64,000 bases of DNA, taken from JAFKFH01 sp017307375. Its GTDB lineage: Bacteria; Pseudomonadota; Alphaproteobacteria; Ferrovibrionales; Ferrovibrionaceae. Below are positions 62,463 through 64,000 of this stretch, one piece after another (the first letter of the stretch is position 1; the number at the start of each line of letters is the position of its first letter). Under the pieces are notes generated by a model that was given only the letters and a program-made list of their open reading frames with translations, was not told the DNA's origin and ran no database searches. The translations under genes and the position numbers were made by a program. The stretch covers positions 5,332,001 through 5,396,000 of the forward strand of contig OZ245874.1 in assembly GCA_965229335.1 (NCBI GenBank), read 5' to 3'.

Positions 62463-63689
62463 ATGACCGACCGGCCCGCCCCCCTTGCGCCGCAAACCCG
62501 GCGCTACAACCAGAAGCGCGATGCAATCCTCGATGCCGCGGCCGTCCTGTTCAATCAGAAGGGGCTGAAGGGCACGACGCTGGCGGCCGTGGCCGACAGC
62601 GTCGGGCTGATGACCAACTCGGTCACTTACTATTATCGCAAGAAGGAAGAACTGGCGACGGCGGGGCTGTTGCGCTCGATCGCCAGCCTCCAGGGGCTCG
62701 CCGATACGGCGGCTGCCGAGGCGACACCCGAAGCGCGGATACGCCGGCTGTTCCAGCTGTTCTACGAACGCGCGGCGGCAATCCTGCGCGGCACCAGCCC
62801 GCCGCAGATGAACTTCAGCGACGTGCGTGCCCTGACCAGCCCGCATGTCGAGACCGTGTTCGGCGCCTATACTGGGATGTTCCGGCGGATCCGCACCTTG
62901 CTGGCCGAAGACGAAACACATCGCCCGCCGCGGGTCGACGCCAATGCCCGTGCCCATCTGGTGCTGTCGGCGCTGAACTGGACCCGGGTCTTCATCGACC
63001 GCTACGATCCGGATTCATATCCGCGCGTGGCCGAGCGCATCGCCGACATGCTGATCGAGGGCCTGGCAGCGCCGGGATCGACATGGCGCGACCGCCGCTT
63101 GCCCGGCCTCGCCTGGTCGTTCACCGACGATCCCGCCCGCGAAGCCTTCCTGCGCTCGGCCACCCGGCTGATCAACGAACAGGGCTATCGCGGCGCCTCG
63201 GTCGAGAAGATTTCGGCGCAGCTGAACGTCACCAAGGGATCGTTCTACCACCATAACGAAACCAAGGACGACCTGGTCGCCCAGTGCTTCGCCCGCTCCT
63301 ATGCGGTGGTGCGCCGCGTCCAGGGCCTGGCCGAGCAGGCGGGCGCGACGGGGTGGGAACGCACCTGCCTCGCCTCGGCCGAACTGGTCCGCTATCAACT
63401 GTCCGAGGCCGGGCCGTTGCTGCGCCATTCCGCCTTCGCGGCGCTGCCGGAAAACCTCCATGACCAGGTCAGGCAGACGATGGACTGGCTGGCCGAAGGC
63501 TTCGCCGGCATGGTGGTCGACGGCATGATGGACGGCTCGATCCGCCCGCTCGATTCCGCGATCGCCGCCCAGTTGATCAACAACATGGTCAACGCGGCGG
63601 CCGAGCTGCCCTGGTGGATTCCCGGGGTGACCGTCGAGAACGCGGCCGAGGCCTACGCCCGGCCGCTGTTCGTCGGACTGTTCCGCTGA
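62463..63689 (+). CDS. Tandem TetR-family regulator (two HTH domains)
   Basis: A 408-residue protein, about twice normal TetR length. It has one TetR HTH near residues 16-62 (RDAILDAAAVLFNQKGLKGT, TNSVTYYYRKKEEL) and a second near 225-275 (REAFLRSATRLINEQGYRGA, NVTKGSFYHHNETKDDL), each followed by a helical ligand-domain-like half. No transport gene is adjacent. It likely binds DNA as an intramolecular dimer-like unit. ATG at 62463. Confidence 0.85.
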   Translation: MTDRPAPLAPQTRRYNQKRDAILDAAAVLFNQKGLKGTTLAAVADSVGLMTNSVTYYYRKKEELATAGLLRSIASLQGLADTAAAEATPEARIRRLFQLFYERAAAILRGTSPPQMNFSDVRALTSPHVETVFGAYTGMFRRIRTLLAEDETHRPPRVDANARAHLVLSALNWTRVFIDRYDPDSYPRVAERIADMLIEGLAAPGSTWRDRRLPGLAWSFTDDPAREAFLRSATRLINEQGYRGASVEKISAQLNVTKGSFYHHNETKDDLVAQCFARSYAVVRRVQGLAEQAGATGWERTCLASAELVRYQLSEAGPLLRHSAFAALPENLHDQVRQTMDWLAEGFAGMVVDGMMDGSIRPLDSAIAAQLINNMVNAAAELPWWIPGVTVENAAEAYARPLFVGLFR

Positions 63690-63696
63690 CCTGGCT

Positions 63697-64000
63697 TCAG
63701 AACCGGAACCGGGCGAGGCCGGCGGTCCGCCCGTCGGGTAGCCGGATGCGCGCACGGTCGGTGCCCTCGAACGTCATCCGCACCGGCCCCACGACGCTGC
63801 CCGATGCCGGCAGCGCCGCGGCGACGGCACCGAACGGTGCGCCACCGGCGTAGTGGACCAGCGTGCCGGAGAGGCTGAGGTCGGCGGCCAGCGTCGCCTG
63901 CGCCGTCTGCCAGACCTGACGGCCCGCCGCATCGTAACCCAGCACGGCGAGATAGCCGACCTGGGCAACCGAACCGTCCGGTTGCGGCTGGGTATCGATA
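63697..64000 (-). CDS. Secreted protein with delta-60-type C-terminal module (5' end beyond window)
   Basis: Only the last 100 residues are visible; the start lies beyond the right edge. They closely resemble the C-terminus of the protein at 50.7 kb: LGYDAAGRQVWQTAQATLAA, HYAGGAPFGAV, and RIRLPDGRTAGLARFRF. It is therefore a paralogue at least in this module. Nothing can be said about the rest. It converges on the tandem TetR. Confidence 0.75.
   Translation of the reverse strand, partial: IDTQPQPDGSVAQVGYLAVLGYDAAGRQVWQTAQATLAADLSLSGTLVHYAGGAPFGAVAAALPASGSVVGPVRMTFEGTDRARIRLPDGRTAGLARFRF

Overview
The window is very GC-rich with strong G/C third-position bias. It carries a sarcosine oxidase soxBDAG operon, a TonB/ExbBD system, a periplasmic copper set, a guanidine exporter and several c-di-GMP and two-component proteins. 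Together these suggest a free-living alphaproteobacterium, probably near the Rhodospirillales (inference from gene content). No rRNA, tRNA, CRISPR array or intact transposase was found, so the region looks chromosomal.

Layout. 0-2.4 kb (minus): translationally coupled AAA ATPase (DUF3696 type), PIN nuclease and RNA ligase; the ligase runs off the left edge. 2.5-10.3 kb: a zinc-ribbon membrane protein; an ABC importer behind a three-unit Pho box; a heavy-metal-binding (HMA) protein; a CDP-alcohol phosphatidyltransferase; a glyoxalase-fold protein coupled to a MalY/PatB aminotransferase. 10.4-19.1 kb: HAD phosphatase with kynureninase, an MltF-type lytic transglycosylase, and soxBDAG. 19.1-26.7 kb: iron and copper block: a wrecked piuC copy, a Fur box, a siderophore receptor, intact piuC, DUF2946-SCO-PCuAC, and exbB-exbD-tonB. 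26.7-31.4 kb: a Gdx/SugE exporter under a guanidine-II (mini-ykkC) riboswitch, and an RND pump with its adaptor.

31.6-38 kb: an MpaB/Lcp-like oxygenase and a giant kinase-ATPase-GAF-GGDEF sensor cut in two by one in-frame amber codon. 38.3-45.1 kb: two large paralogous FAD oxidoreductases in convergent units, one with an acetoacetate-decarboxylase-like protein, the other with an AfsA (gamma-butyrolactone synthase family) hotdog protein and a HAD-IB phosphatase. This is the best candidate for an undescribed biosynthetic or signalling system. 45.4-50 kb: periplasmic binding protein, histidine kinase, a possible tiny coupling ORF, and a receiver-PAS-GGDEF-EAL protein. 50-54.4 kb: a secreted delta-60 repeat/propeller protein with a coupled XRE regulator. 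54.5-57.4 kb: a response regulator and membrane histidine kinase. 57.4-63.7 kb: CsbD; a kynurenine-type operon (hydrolase, tryptophan-2,3-dioxygenase-like protein with an altered active-site position, second kynureninase) divergent from an Lrp regulator; an AGE-family epimerase; and a tandem TetR. The right edge holds the C-terminus of a second secreted protein sharing the terminal module of the delta-60 protein.

How it fits together. The middle third is built around metal acquisition (Fur-type receptor, PiuC, TonB energisation, copper delivery). The right half is dominated by signal transduction (two kinase/regulator pairs, two c-di-GMP proteins). Two kynureninases and a divergent TDO suggest duplicated or specialised aromatic amino-acid degradation.
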